NCBI GenBank assembly: GCA_029242715.1 | Contig: JAQWTL010000018.1 | Location: forward strand, 62,001-126,000 | DNA from: Phycisphaerales bacterium | GTDB taxonomy: Bacteria > Planctomycetota > Phycisphaerae > Phycisphaerales > SM1A02 | Direction: 5' to 3' | Length of the DNA stretch: 64,000 nucleotides | Part shown: positions 50,812 to 59,548 of the stretch, piece after piece | Layout: each line of letters begins with the position of its first letter | Numbering within the stretch: position 1 is the stretch's first letter | Position numbers and translations under genes: made by a program | Notes under the pieces: model-generated | The model's database searches: none | What the model saw: only the letters and a program-made list of their open reading frames with translations | Told to the model about the DNA's origin: nothing

Positions 50812-51170
50812 TTACCCGAGGATTCGTGGATCTCCTGTTCATCCTGCTCTGCAGCACCATCGTGCTGCTCGCACAGTCAATCCCCCTGAAGGGCTTGATG
50901 GCTGAACCTGCTGTAGCTGGTTCAGGTGGCACACGGCCACTGGATAGCGACAAGGTCGTGCTCGTCTCCGTTGACGAATCAACTCTTGCAACCACGACAT
51001 CCACGGGAACTCGATTGGATGAACTTGATCTGCCTGCGACACCCTCGACCGTGATCATCGTTCCTGCAACTAATGAAATCACGCATCATCGCGTCATTGA
51101 CATATGGCGAGAAGCACGAGAAGCCGGGTTCAAAGTGGAACTCGGTGTTCAATCTGGAGGAGGAACCTGA
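50808..51170 (+). CDS. ExbD/TolR-family protein
   Basis: 120 residues. One N-terminal transmembrane helix, FVDLLFILLCSTIVLLAQS, with the conserved Asp8 at the start of the helix that carries protons in ExbD/TolR/MotB. The periplasmic domain has VVLVSVDESTL and a final VIIVPATNEITHHRVIDIWR matching the ExbD fold. It overlaps the ExbB-like gene by ATGA and the TonB-like gene by TGATG, so the three are a translational unit. Confidence 0.87.
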   Translation: MITRGFVDLLFILLCSTIVLLAQSIPLKGLMAEPAVAGSGGTRPLDSDKVVLVSVDESTLATTTSTGTRLDELDLPATPSTVIIVPATNEITHHRVIDIWREAREAGFKVELGVQSGGGT

Positions 51171-51943
51171 TGTCCAAGCCAGCAATCATCATTGGACTGC
51201 TCATCGCTGCAACGCTGCACTTCATCGTACTCATGCCGATTTCATCTACAGCGAAATCAACTTCTGTCATACCTGCAACACGGATCGCTATGCGCGAACT
51301 TCCCGAAACAGAAACCGAGTCGGCACCTGCCAGGCAGGCCGATGAAGTCGAACCTGCCCCGACACCCGAACCGGCGCCCAAACCTGCGCCGCAACCCGCT
51401 CCGAAACCACGCCCACAGCCTGAACCACAGGCATCAACAAATCTGGCTCGCGCAGCAGCTCCGCAGCATTCCACCCTGGAAGGCAAAGGAGATTTCGCAG
51501 GAAAGCCCGATGGGACACAACGTCCATCACTGCGAATTGATTGGGGAAGCCCCCAACAGGCGCATGATGTCGTGATGGCCTCTGACATGCGACTTGTCAT
51601 GCTTGCAACAGCAGGGGGCATCGCAGGTGAAGCTGTCGCCACGACGAATGGATGGCAACGTGTTGATGCCGGTTCTTCCGATCTGTCTAGTTATTCAAAC
51701 AGGGTGCGGATCGTTGATTCCACGCCCGCTTTCTTCCAAGCTGCATCACTTTGCAGTGGTGGCGAACGTCTCGCTGTCCTGCTTCCGCTTGCACTGGAAC
51801 ATACGCTTCGAACCCAGCAAATTCGAGCCGCTTCAGAAGCAGGTGTCGACTCGTCCGGAATCCGGGCCTTCTATGGCCGTTTCCGAATTGACAGTGGACG
51901 CGTTGCATTTGATATCAGCGGTATCGAGAGGAGGTCCTCATGA
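51170..51943 (+). CDS. TonB-like proline-rich energy transducer candidate
   Basis: 257 residues from ATG 51170; GGAGGAGGAACC precedes it. An N-terminal membrane helix (AIIIGLLIAATLHFIVLMP, with His in the helix as in TonB) leads into a spacer of Pro-Glu and Pro-Lys/Arg repeats (about 65-108), the classic TonB layout. The C-terminal 130 residues (VMASDMRLVMLATAGG, VRIVDSTPAFFQAASL) do not show the TonB box-binding domain. The output end is therefore new or strongly diverged. Call based on position after ExbB/ExbD and on architecture. Confidence 0.75.
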   Translation: MSKPAIIIGLLIAATLHFIVLMPISSTAKSTSVIPATRIAMRELPETETESAPARQADEVEPAPTPEPAPKPAPQPAPKPRPQPEPQASTNLARAAAPQHSTLEGKGDFAGKPDGTQRPSLRIDWGSPQQAHDVVMASDMRLVMLATAGGIAGEAVATTNGWQRVDAGSSDLSSYSNRVRIVDSTPAFFQAASLCSGGERLAVLLPLALEHTLRTQQIRAASEAGVDSSGIRAFYGRFRIDSGRVAFDISGIERRSS

Positions 51944-52425
51944 AACGGTTCATTCTCGGCACCCTCACCGGTGTCCTCGTCGTAGCCATCATTGTCACGT
52001 TCATTCCAGACCGTGCTCACAGTCTGATCGATCAGGCCGGAGATGTCCGAGGTCTGCTTGAAGACGTGGCGTCGCGTCTTGAACGTCTCGAACAGGAGCC
52101 GAGCCAGATGGAATCTGTCGAAGTACTGCTGCCTGCGCCTTCAGGAGCCAGTCAACTGCCTGAACTCGGCAGCTACCAGGCCAATCAGGTCGTGGTGCCA
52201 GCGACTTCATCAACGATCACAGCTGTTTCTGTCAGTGAACCGGCCCAATCAGAGCAACCTTTGCCCTCTGCTGTTCAACGTCAAGCGATTGACTTCGATA
52301 ATCTCGCGACAGGCCTGTCGAGAGTCAGCGGAGCCCTGGAACGACTGAACCGGACCATGAAACCAGGAAACAGACCGTCTCGGAGTTCCTCCGGATCGGC
52401 TGCCAGCGACGGTTCATCGTCCTGA
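51940..52425 (+). CDS. Single-helix anchored periplasmic protein
   Basis: 161 residues. N-terminal membrane anchor (FILGTLTGVLVVAIIVTFIP), then a coiled-coil segment (DVRGLLEDVASRLERLEQEP), a Ser/Val/Pro-rich linker, and a second helical segment (LATGLSRVSGALERLNRTM) before a Ser-rich tail. Its ATG overlaps the TonB-like stop. It might be an accessory subunit of the ExbB/D-TonB-like complex. No family is recognised. Confidence 0.72.
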   Translation: MKRFILGTLTGVLVVAIIVTFIPDRAHSLIDQAGDVRGLLEDVASRLERLEQEPSQMESVEVLLPAPSGASQLPELGSYQANQVVVPATSSTITAVSVSEPAQSEQPLPSAVQRQAIDFDNLATGLSRVSGALERLNRTMKPGNRPSRSSSGSAASDGSSS

Positions 52426-52539
52426 TCCTGCCATGAAGGCTCTCGAGATGTACGCCTCCCGAATCAGCACGCACGTTGGTCTAGACTGCTCATCAGTCCA
52501 GGGCCCGTTTGCCCTGGCTGGTCCGGGAGGCATTCTCGC

Positions 52540-53370
52540 GTGGTTGCAGATCAAGTACAGGCTCTCTGGGAATCTGCCCAGGCCACTTGGCCAGAGGTCA
52601 ATTGGCCTCTGGAGGCCTATCGCCTGCACCTTGAGGATCAATCGCCAACGCATCCTCATGACCTGTATGTGGCGGGTGCAGCAGGACACAGAATCCAACC
52701 TGCATGGTCGGCCATTGATGAGGCCTACCGCGTGATGGTGATCAGAAGACTGGAACGGTCCGCTCGAGCGGACATGGAGGCGGAGGATCTTTGGTCCGAA
52801 GCCGTTGCACGCATGATGCGGGATGATCCAGAGTCCGGTACGAATGATCAGGGCGAGCCGGTCATGCATATTGCACGCTACCGAGGACTCACCAAGCTGC
52901 CATGGCATTTTCTTGCAGCAGCAAGAACCATTGCCATCGATCGGCATCGAAAACGAGAGCGAGGTCCGCGTCAGGTATCTGCAGAAGCCGCCGTGGAAAT
53001 TGAAGGCTCACGTCAGCAGGATGATCCTGCACTGCAGAGCAGTGCACGTGAGTTGGCGGATGTGCTCTCGAATGCCGTCGTGCAAGCATTTGAAAACCTG
53101 GAAGCACGCCACCAGTTCCTGCTGGCGGCCATCTATCGCGATGGACTGGGAAAAGCAGACGCTGGCGAGGTCGTAGGACTGTCTCCCTGGCAGACTTCAC
53201 GGGAACTCCGCAAGGCGGAGGAACAATTGCGTCTCCAGGTACAACACCTGGTGCCAGGAGAATGGAGCTCGGAAACACGGGCTGCCTGGGACCACGGGTG
53301 GCGGCTGTGCTGGAACCAACTGGCACCGTCCGATCCCGACAAGGGAACATTCTCGGAAGGCGCAGCATGA
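52540..53370 (+). CDS. Sigma-70-family RNA polymerase sigma factor (ECF-like)
   Basis: 276 residues from GTG 52540 (GGGAGG upstream). Region 2 is recognised around MVIRRLERSARADMEAEDLW and WHFLAAARTIAIDRHRKRER (regions 2.2-2.4). Region 4 has ARHQFLLAAIYRDGLGKADA and VVGLSPWQTSRELRKAEEQL. A longer loop than normal lies between regions 2.2 and 2.4, and a C-terminal Trp-rich extension follows region 4. It is immediately followed by a membrane protein with a four-base overlap, the usual sigma/anti-sigma order. It probably controls this cluster. Confidence 0.8.
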   Translation: MVADQVQALWESAQATWPEVNWPLEAYRLHLEDQSPTHPHDLYVAGAAGHRIQPAWSAIDEAYRVMVIRRLERSARADMEAEDLWSEAVARMMRDDPESGTNDQGEPVMHIARYRGLTKLPWHFLAAARTIAIDRHRKRERGPRQVSAEAAVEIEGSRQQDDPALQSSARELADVLSNAVVQAFENLEARHQFLLAAIYRDGLGKADAGEVVGLSPWQTSRELRKAEEQLRLQVQHLVPGEWSSETRAAWDHGWRLCWNQLAPSDPDKGTFSEGAA

Positions 53371-53909
53371 ACACCATGATTCACCCACAGAACCCCGTCG
53401 ATCACGATGTCATCATCGCAGCTCTGCGCGATGCGATGCAGCGACGAGCTGGTGACTCCTGGAGTGATCTTGATATTGAGTCCATGGCAGTACTTGCGGA
53501 AGGTCGTGGAGACGAGCTTCCACCAGCTGAACGTGCGCTGCTCCTGAAACGAATTGCCTCTGATCCGGATCTGGGACAACTTCTCAAGGAGCTCCGGGCC
53601 GACATCGGAGGATCCCTTGCCAGCCCGGCCATCTTTGTGCCACGTGCCGCCATTCGGCTGGCATGGGTCGCATGTCTCATTGCACTGGTCACCGTTGGCG
53701 TGATCCGGATGGGGGACTCACCGGCAACCAGTACCGTGGAAGTACTGGATTCCGGTTCCGGGAAGGCCAGCTACCTGGATGAATTGCATGACGACAATGG
53801 CTCTACACTGTCAACGCTGGTTGGCGACCCGATATTCATAAGTCTCCTGGTTGGCACCGTGCTGTTGGGAGCAGGCGCTTTCTGGCCAAGACGGAGTTCC
53901 CCTTCATGA
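53367..53909 (+). CDS. Putative anti-sigma factor, two membrane helices
   Basis: 180 residues from ATG 53367, overlapping the sigma stop. The cytosolic N-terminal part (about 1-90) is helical with ELPPAERALLLKRIASDPDL, resembling the DNA-free sigma-binding region of anti-sigma proteins. Two transmembrane helices (about 93-113 and 152-172) flank a short periplasmic loop. Function inferred from gene order and topology; no zinc motif (HxxxCxxC) is present. Confidence 0.65.
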   Translation: MNTMIHPQNPVDHDVIIAALRDAMQRRAGDSWSDLDIESMAVLAEGRGDELPPAERALLLKRIASDPDLGQLLKELRADIGGSLASPAIFVPRAAIRLAWVACLIALVTVGVIRMGDSPATSTVEVLDSGSGKASYLDELHDDNGSTLSTLVGDPIFISLLVGTVLLGAGAFWPRRSSPS

Positions 53910-54916
53910 CTCATGCGATCCTCGGCAGCCTGGTGATGACCTGGTTGTCGATGGGCTCGCCGGCCATGGATACGTCTGCAGAAATCACGTCTGCAGACCA
54001 GGCCACACGGATCATTGAAGCCTGGCCGGGTGAACCTGTGCCTCGCCTCGACTTCATCAGAGATCTGGTAACACAATGCGGCCATCCGACGCTTCTGGTC
54101 ATGCCACCCCGACCAGGTGATCCACTCCAGGCAACACTCGTGTCACGTCTTTCCGAAGAACTCTCGCCGTTGTCTTTTAACGTGGAAGATGGTGAGCGAA
54201 TCCAGTCAGATATTGAACGAGATGCTGACCGAACCTACGCGGAAACCAGTGATGCTGCAGCAGCCACGCGTGTACTCCTGGCCCGGCAAGGAGACTATGA
54301 ACTGGTGTGGCGTCTTGAAGTGGATATCGATGGTCCCCGGGATCTCTACGGCGTCGAAACCTGGAAAGCCACTGCAAGATTGCAGGCCACTCTCGTAGAC
54401 CTGGTTGTTGGTCGCAAGTTGCCCACCCTCGAAATTGATGCACAAGCCAGACAGCGCACACGAGAAGCCGCCCTTGATCAATCGATTGAAGCTGCGGCCA
54501 ATCAACTCGCCGAACGCGCCAGTGGACCATTGCTCCGGAACTGGTATGCCGCAAGCATCGGCGAGAATGTTCTGATCGTGGAATCTCCCGGCTCTCAACG
54601 TCGGCAGGAACTGCTTGCTCAACGACTGGAAAACCTCCCGGGTGTGAGCACTGTCGAAAGAGCCTCGCCCGCCGAACCTCCACGGCTGCTGGTTGTCGGT
54701 TACCTGACTGCCATGGATCTGGTGAATCAACTTGGCGAGGGAAAGGCAATCACCCGCCACCACGTCTTCCTGTCCGGCAGGAGCCTGACCTGGTGGTGGC
54801 TCCTTCTTCCTGGTGGAATTCTGCTGGGGCTCCTGGCCTTCTCCCTGGTCTTCAGGACTTCAAACAGTGATCCCGGCCAAGCTCAGGAAACGGCCCCACC
54901 CGCCCTCAAGGACTGA
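53906..54916 (+). CDS. Exported protein with C-terminal membrane anchor
   Basis: 336 residues; ATG overlaps the preceding stop. Signal peptide about 1-25, an alpha/beta periplasmic domain (LRLSEEL-type helices; ALDQSIEAAANQLAERASGP), and a C-terminal helix (about 287-308, WWWLLLPGGILLGLLAFSLV) followed by a short cytosolic tail. The AAANQLAERAS stretch recalls FlgT/LPP20-type helices. It may be a periplasmic sensor or scaffold linked to the sigma/anti-sigma pair. No confident family. Confidence 0.7.
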   Translation: MTHAILGSLVMTWLSMGSPAMDTSAEITSADQATRIIEAWPGEPVPRLDFIRDLVTQCGHPTLLVMPPRPGDPLQATLVSRLSEELSPLSFNVEDGERIQSDIERDADRTYAETSDAAAATRVLLARQGDYELVWRLEVDIDGPRDLYGVETWKATARLQATLVDLVVGRKLPTLEIDAQARQRTREAALDQSIEAAANQLAERASGPLLRNWYAASIGENVLIVESPGSQRRQELLAQRLENLPGVSTVERASPAEPPRLLVVGYLTAMDLVNQLGEGKAITRHHVFLSGRSLTWWWLLLPGGILLGLLAFSLVFRTSNSDPGQAQETAPPALKD

Positions 54917-55093
54917 TCCAGAGGGTTTCTGGGCAGAGTTTGAGCCAATAGGCCTTGTTGGGGGACAATGAACACCTGTTCTATACGTTCTTGTATTGGA
55001 GAAGCCCGCAAGAGGTCTCCATATGAGCGTCCTTGCTGAGATCCCGTTGAACTGCACCTGATTGCCAGGATCGCCCACTCCAGGAGTCCCCAC

Positions 55094-55495
55094 ATGATTC
55101 GCTGCCTACTCCTTGCTGCCGCCTTGACCCTTCCTCTGTCAGCCTGTCAGAGCGTCAACACGGTCGCGACAAATAATCCCAAACGAACGAATGTCGATTA
55201 CTCCAGGATCGATATGAATCCCGTCCTGAAGAATGACGTCCGGGTCGAGGGTGTCCTTGCTCGTGATGTCAATGGTTTGCTTCAGGGCCAGGTCACACTC
55301 CTGAACCGATCTTCCTCTGCAAAAGACATTCAAACTCGCTTCGAGTGGTTCTCAGCTCAGGGCATGCAGGTTGATGAATCCAGCACTGTCTGGAATACAT
55401 ACACCTTGCAGGCTGGCGAGATGCGATCCATCACTGGAACCGCCGGCAGCGCCAATGCAAAGGATTTCCGGTTCGCCATCAAACCCCTTCGCTGA
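55094..55495 (+). CDS. YcfL-like (DUF1425) lipoprotein
   Basis: 133 residues. Lipobox LPLSAC with Cys18. The domain follows the E. coli YcfL pattern: GQVTLLNRSSSAKDIQTRFE, WFSAQGMQVDESSTVW, YTLQAGEMRSITGTA and the final KDFRFAIK. YcfL lies directly upstream of LpoB in E. coli; here the next gene is also LpoB-like, so the gene pair is conserved. The role of YcfL is not established. A 177-base gap upstream may hold a promoter, though I see no convincing one. Confidence 0.83.
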   Translation: MIRCLLLAAALTLPLSACQSVNTVATNNPKRTNVDYSRIDMNPVLKNDVRVEGVLARDVNGLLQGQVTLLNRSSSAKDIQTRFEWFSAQGMQVDESSTVWNTYTLQAGEMRSITGTAGSANAKDFRFAIKPLR

Positions 55496-55526
55496 ACGAC
55501 GTCGCCAGCAAGGAAGGAAGTTGACC

Positions 55527-56144
55527 ATGTCCACCCGACTCATCATCGCCATCATGGCATCTGCGATAGCTCTGGGAACTGGCTGCAACAGTCAGACCCG
55601 AACGGGTAGCCAGATGAAACCCATCAACAACGCCCACACGATCACCGGCAATGAATGGGATCAGTTCGCCAACTGGATGAAGAATTCCATGGTTCAGAGC
55701 GGTGTTCTGGCCCGCTATCGAAATGATGCCGGTGAACCAGTCGTCATCGCCATCGCGGATTGGGACAACAACACCAACCAGCGATCCTTCACACGCGATA
55801 AGACCGTGATGGAGAATGCGATTCGCAAGACCCTGGTGAATTCGGGCATGGCCGTCATCAATCGTGATGTAGGAGGCAGTGGTTCCAAGGCAGAAGGGTT
55901 GACCAGAAGCATCTCGGAACTTCGTGAATCAAGCGAGTATGACCAGTCCACCGTAACCCGACCGGGTCTTGCCCGGGCACCGTCATTGGGCCTCTACATG
56001 CAGATCAACCGGATTCCGGTCCATGATGGTCGTACCACTCAATACGACTATGCCGTCCAATGCGAGCTCATCGATCTCCAGAACAAGTACACCGTCTGGG
56101 AAGATCAGTTCCTGATGAGCAAACAATTCGTCCGAGGCCTGTGA
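55527..56144 (+). CDS. lpoB: LpoB-like penicillin-binding protein activator lipoprotein
   Basis: 205 residues from ATG 55527 (AAGGAAG upstream). Lipobox IALGTGC with Cys20. The domain matches LpoB: WDQFANWMKNSMVQSGVL, PVVIAIADWDNNTNQ, MENAIRKTLVNSGMAVINRD and LGLYMQINRIPVHDG. In E. coli LpoB is an outer-membrane lipoprotein that stimulates the peptidoglycan synthase PBP1B. No PBP gene is in the window, so its target here is unknown. The family call is strong, the molecular target an inference. Confidence 0.87.
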   Translation: MSTRLIIAIMASAIALGTGCNSQTRTGSQMKPINNAHTITGNEWDQFANWMKNSMVQSGVLARYRNDAGEPVVIAIADWDNNTNQRSFTRDKTVMENAIRKTLVNSGMAVINRDVGGSGSKAEGLTRSISELRESSEYDQSTVTRPGLARAPSLGLYMQINRIPVHDGRTTQYDYAVQCELIDLQNKYTVWEDQFLMSKQFVRGL

Positions 56145-56175
56145 TACACCTCGTGAGTCCCCAGGGAGACCACCG

Positions 56176-58347
56176 ATGAACCCGACTCGTATGTTTATTC
56201 CGTTCCTTTCAACCCTGCTGGCGGTTTCCATCGCGATGCCTGTCCGGGCAGACCTTGGGATCGAATTCCAGATGCCTGTACTGGCAGGACTGTATGACAT
56301 AGACGAAAGCGAATCTCTGTCGGTCGTTCAACAGCCTGCCGCCGTGCAGCAGGTCATGCTGACAGGATTCGAACGGCCAGTAACAGAAGCAGCCACTGCC
56401 CAGGATGCCATCAATGCTGCTGCCAGCAGGCTCAGGATGAACAATACGGATGGCGCTGCCTGGGTTGATGTCCATGGACGTATTGGTGTTGTCGCCTCAG
56501 GCACATCATCATGGAATCCAAATCAGGACAACCTGCAACTTCGTCTATATGACCAGCGATTTGCCTGGATGAAGGCTGCGCTCAAGGCAAAAACATCCAT
56601 GTCCCGATTCATCAAGGGCGCATCGGTCGCAGGTCAGGAAAGACTCTCTGAAGAACTCTCGTCGCGTGATTCAGCGACACTGAGCCAACTCAAGTCCAAG
56701 CAGAAGTCCACTGAACGAATATCTTCGGTTGCAGGTGCCTTTCTACGTGGCGCAGTGGTCTATGAAATGAATGAGGATGCCACGACCGGTCAGGTCACCG
56801 TCACGCTGGTTTCAACTCCAGGGACTCAGGACCTCTCCCAAACACTTGGCAATGGCCTCTCTGGGATTCGAAACACCGAAGAGGCCACCAGGATGGTTAT
56901 GGCCGAGATCCGTGCCGGCATCGTGCCGCCAACAGGCGGCCGACTGCTGAAGAATTCCGTCAGTGGAACAGACACATGGATTGCATATGGTGCCGAACCA
57001 GCAGCCCCGTCAAATAATGAACAGTTGCGAAATGCCGCCAGGGAAGCCGCTCGGAATACGGCGAGATTGCGGGCCCAGCGGGCCATGTTGGCATTGCTCC
57101 GTGGAGAGACGATCTCTGAAGAAGATCTGCTGGATGCGCGGTTTGAAGATGTTCTGTCCCAAACCGATGACTTGCTGATCCAGACAAGTGACATCGAATC
57201 AATACAGCTCTCCGAACAGGCAACGGACTCCACTCGCGCATCGGTCGCATCGGGACAACTTCCTTCAGGTGTCGAAAGCTTCGGGCTTCAAAGTATCGAT
57301 GGAACATGGCAGTACGTCGTTTTGGTCTATGACGGCACCGCCGGATCCCGGGTCCAAGGTACGCCGACACTGCCACCGCCCTCTGCGCCGGCAAATCCCG
57401 CGGCTCCAGTTGCCGGCAATATCCGAATCGTTGATTCAACCGGAATCGGAAACACCCGTGCCATGGCCATCAAGAACGCGCTGTTGGAAGCCGTCTCCCA
57501 GGTCAACGGCGCACTGATCAACGGTGACACGGTCACGTCCAGGAAGTATGAGGATGCCATTGAAGATTTCAATGGTTTGACGAATCAACGGATCAATGCC
57601 GAGTCCATATCGACCGAGTCCATCAACATGACCTCAGGTGGTCTGGTTTCCAGTTACAGGATCATTTCCGAGGGACCACTCTCTGCCAATGCCGCAGAGC
57701 GAGATCACGGTGGGGCTTATGCCGTCCAAATCCGTGCCGAAGTTCCCGTGTTCGATCCGGAGAATCCCAGGCCAGGCGCTCGTCCGACGATCGCCGTTCT
57801 ACCGCTGCATGTCGCCAAGGTATCCATGCCGGCAGATGTACAGCGAATGTCTGCGATGCAGGTTGCCAACAGTTTTACGTCGGCCTTCAACCGGGATCTT
57901 GTTCGATCCGGTGCCTTTACTGTTCTGGATGAACGATATCTGCGGACACTGGATTCCAAGCGGAATCAAATGCTCGAACGTGCCGCGAATGGACAAGTGA
58001 ACATGCAGGAAATCCTGAAGCTTGGCCATGAACTGACTGCCGATTTCGTTCTTGTAGGAACTCTCGAAGACCTGAGCTTCAAGAAATGGCGGCAACTGGT
58101 AGAGATTCGAAATACCTATGAATCCAGAAAGCAGGTAAGCATCAGCCTCGAATTGAGGTTGATCAATATCACGACTGGCGAGATCGAGTGGACGGATTTC
58201 TATCGCAAGAGATGGGACACGGTCCAGTTGTCGCAACGTAGCAACGATGACAGGGCCTTGTCCCCAGTGGAATTTGCCATGGAAAAAGCCAGCGCTTCCC
58301 TTGAGGGCTCCTTGGTGAAGTACCTCCAACGGCTGCCAAAGGAATAG
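56176..58347 (+). CDS. Large exported CsgG/LpoB-fold protein
   Basis: 723 residues. Signal peptide about 1-25. The long N-terminal half (about 70-420) contains AWVDVHGRIGVVASGTSSW and alanine-rich helices. A central LPP20/FlgT-like piece (RAMAIKNALLEAVSQVNGAL) follows. The C-terminal 190 residues carry a CsgG-type domain: PTIAVLPLHVAKV, FTVLDERYLRTLDSKR and ADFVLVGTLEDLSFKKW, then VSISLELRLINITTGEIEWT. CsgG-fold proteins sit at the outer membrane, as secretion pores (curli) or regulators. The next gene, also CsgG-fold, starts one base later. Confidence 0.8.
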   Translation: MNPTRMFIPFLSTLLAVSIAMPVRADLGIEFQMPVLAGLYDIDESESLSVVQQPAAVQQVMLTGFERPVTEAATAQDAINAAASRLRMNNTDGAAWVDVHGRIGVVASGTSSWNPNQDNLQLRLYDQRFAWMKAALKAKTSMSRFIKGASVAGQERLSEELSSRDSATLSQLKSKQKSTERISSVAGAFLRGAVVYEMNEDATTGQVTVTLVSTPGTQDLSQTLGNGLSGIRNTEEATRMVMAEIRAGIVPPTGGRLLKNSVSGTDTWIAYGAEPAAPSNNEQLRNAAREAARNTARLRAQRAMLALLRGETISEEDLLDARFEDVLSQTDDLLIQTSDIESIQLSEQATDSTRASVASGQLPSGVESFGLQSIDGTWQYVVLVYDGTAGSRVQGTPTLPPPSAPANPAAPVAGNIRIVDSTGIGNTRAMAIKNALLEAVSQVNGALINGDTVTSRKYEDAIEDFNGLTNQRINAESISTESINMTSGGLVSSYRIISEGPLSANAAERDHGGAYAVQIRAEVPVFDPENPRPGARPTIAVLPLHVAKVSMPADVQRMSAMQVANSFTSAFNRDLVRSGAFTVLDERYLRTLDSKRNQMLERAANGQVNMQEILKLGHELTADFVLVGTLEDLSFKKWRQLVEIRNTYESRKQVSISLELRLINITTGEIEWTDFYRKRWDTVQLSQRSNDDRALSPVEFAMEKASASLEGSLVKYLQRLPKE

Positions 58348-58348
58348 T

Positions 58349-59449
58349 GTGATGATCAAGTTGCTTTTAATCCTTTTCGCGGGCTTGCTGGGCAGTACGG
58401 CGATCGAGTTGGACCAGGCGCCCGATGCCGTTCCGCCTCCGCCTGATACCACTGCTGCAGTAAAGAATGCCCTGTCCGAGGAAAAAAAGGCAAGAGCCGC
58501 ACAGGACCAGAAGATCAACCTTGCGGTACTTGGTTTCACTGACCTCACAACAGGCAAGAAGACGCCGATCAGCATGGCCGTGACGACTCTGGTCCTGGAT
58601 GCCATTGACGCGACCAACATCACACTCCTGGAACGAGAGAACGTCGCGAAGATCATCGAGGCCCAGGAATTCGCCGAGTTGGACATTACCGAGGACGGCG
58701 TTGGGATGTTCCTTGGGAGATTGGTTGATGCCCGGTACATCCTGATGGGAACAGTCGGGCAGCTTGAAGGGCGGCAACTTGTGATCAGCGCACGAATCGT
58801 TGACGTCGCAACCGGTGAAATCGTGGATGACCATCGAGCCACCGTCATCGGATTTCTGTCTTCATTGAAAGCTGATGCTCGAAAGCTGGCTGTCGAAATG
58901 GGCCTGCGAGCAGCTGATGGGATGTCGCCTGGCCCGCTCCAGCTACACCCTCGTGCCATTCCTGGAACAGTCGAATCGGTTGTACGAGCCGTGCCGAGAG
59001 GCGGTCCGGTCGAAATGGAAATAGTTCCCGATCCGGATAAGACAATCTTCCTGGAAGGCGAAGCCATGGCCTTCAAGGTGAGATCTGATCGCGATGGCTA
59101 TCTGACAATGCTCGCCATCGGACCGACTGGCGGCATCACGGTGCTGGCACCAAATTCACACATGCGTTCGGTCCCCGTAGTCAAGGACCAGGCCATACTG
59201 CTTCCTTCACCGGACATGCCGTTTACGGTTCGAGTTGAGCCGCCCTTCGGAGTCCATCGAATCAAGGCTTTCGTCACTCCTGAGCCCCTGATCGTGCCCG
59301 GCTCATTTGACGACCGCAGATCAGAACTGCTGGAGTTGGCCCGGGATGCCTCCCTGGGAACAAGTCAGAATGATCCCCTCGACAACACGGACTGGACCTG
59401 CCGGGAAATCGCGTTCATCACCGAGGCGGCCCCCAAAATCGAGGAATAG
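58349..59449 (+). CDS. CsgG-fold plus DUF4384-like exported protein
   Basis: 366 residues. Signal peptide about 1-19. The N-terminal domain is CsgG-like: INLAVLGFTDLTTGKKTPIS, ITLLERENVAKIIEAQEF, ARYILMGTVGQLEGRQLVIS, ARIVDVATGEIV. The C-terminal 130 residues match DUF4384: FLEGEAMAFKVRSDRDGYLT, GGITVLAPNSHM and HRIKAFVTPEPL. DUF4384 tails occur in envelope and protease-linked stress proteins. It ends before a 99-base gap; the next genes are the second paralogue pair. Confidence 0.85.
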   Translation: MMIKLLLILFAGLLGSTAIELDQAPDAVPPPPDTTAAVKNALSEEKKARAAQDQKINLAVLGFTDLTTGKKTPISMAVTTLVLDAIDATNITLLERENVAKIIEAQEFAELDITEDGVGMFLGRLVDARYILMGTVGQLEGRQLVISARIVDVATGEIVDDHRATVIGFLSSLKADARKLAVEMGLRAADGMSPGPLQLHPRAIPGTVESVVRAVPRGGPVEMEIVPDPDKTIFLEGEAMAFKVRSDRDGYLTMLAIGPTGGITVLAPNSHMRSVPVVKDQAILLPSPDMPFTVRVEPPFGVHRIKAFVTPEPLIVPGSFDDRRSELLELARDASLGTSQNDPLDNTDWTCREIAFITEAAPKIEE

Positions 59450-59548
59450 GGCCCCTTAAACCACTTTGAATAATTTCTGCAAGCCCCCGGAATTGAGGCG
59501 TCTCTGTTCCTGGGCCAGCGATGTCTGGCCTTTCAAGGAGACGATTCC

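Noticed and set aside
54917-55093. Possible promoter (TTGGGG and TATACG, 18 apart) upstream of the YcfL-like gene
   Set aside because: The -35 match is poor and several equally weak alternatives exist, so it is not listed.
57799-59076. 425-residue minus-strand frame
   Set aside because: It lies opposite two well-supported CsgG-fold genes, crosses their junction and has low-complexity Ser/Arg composition.
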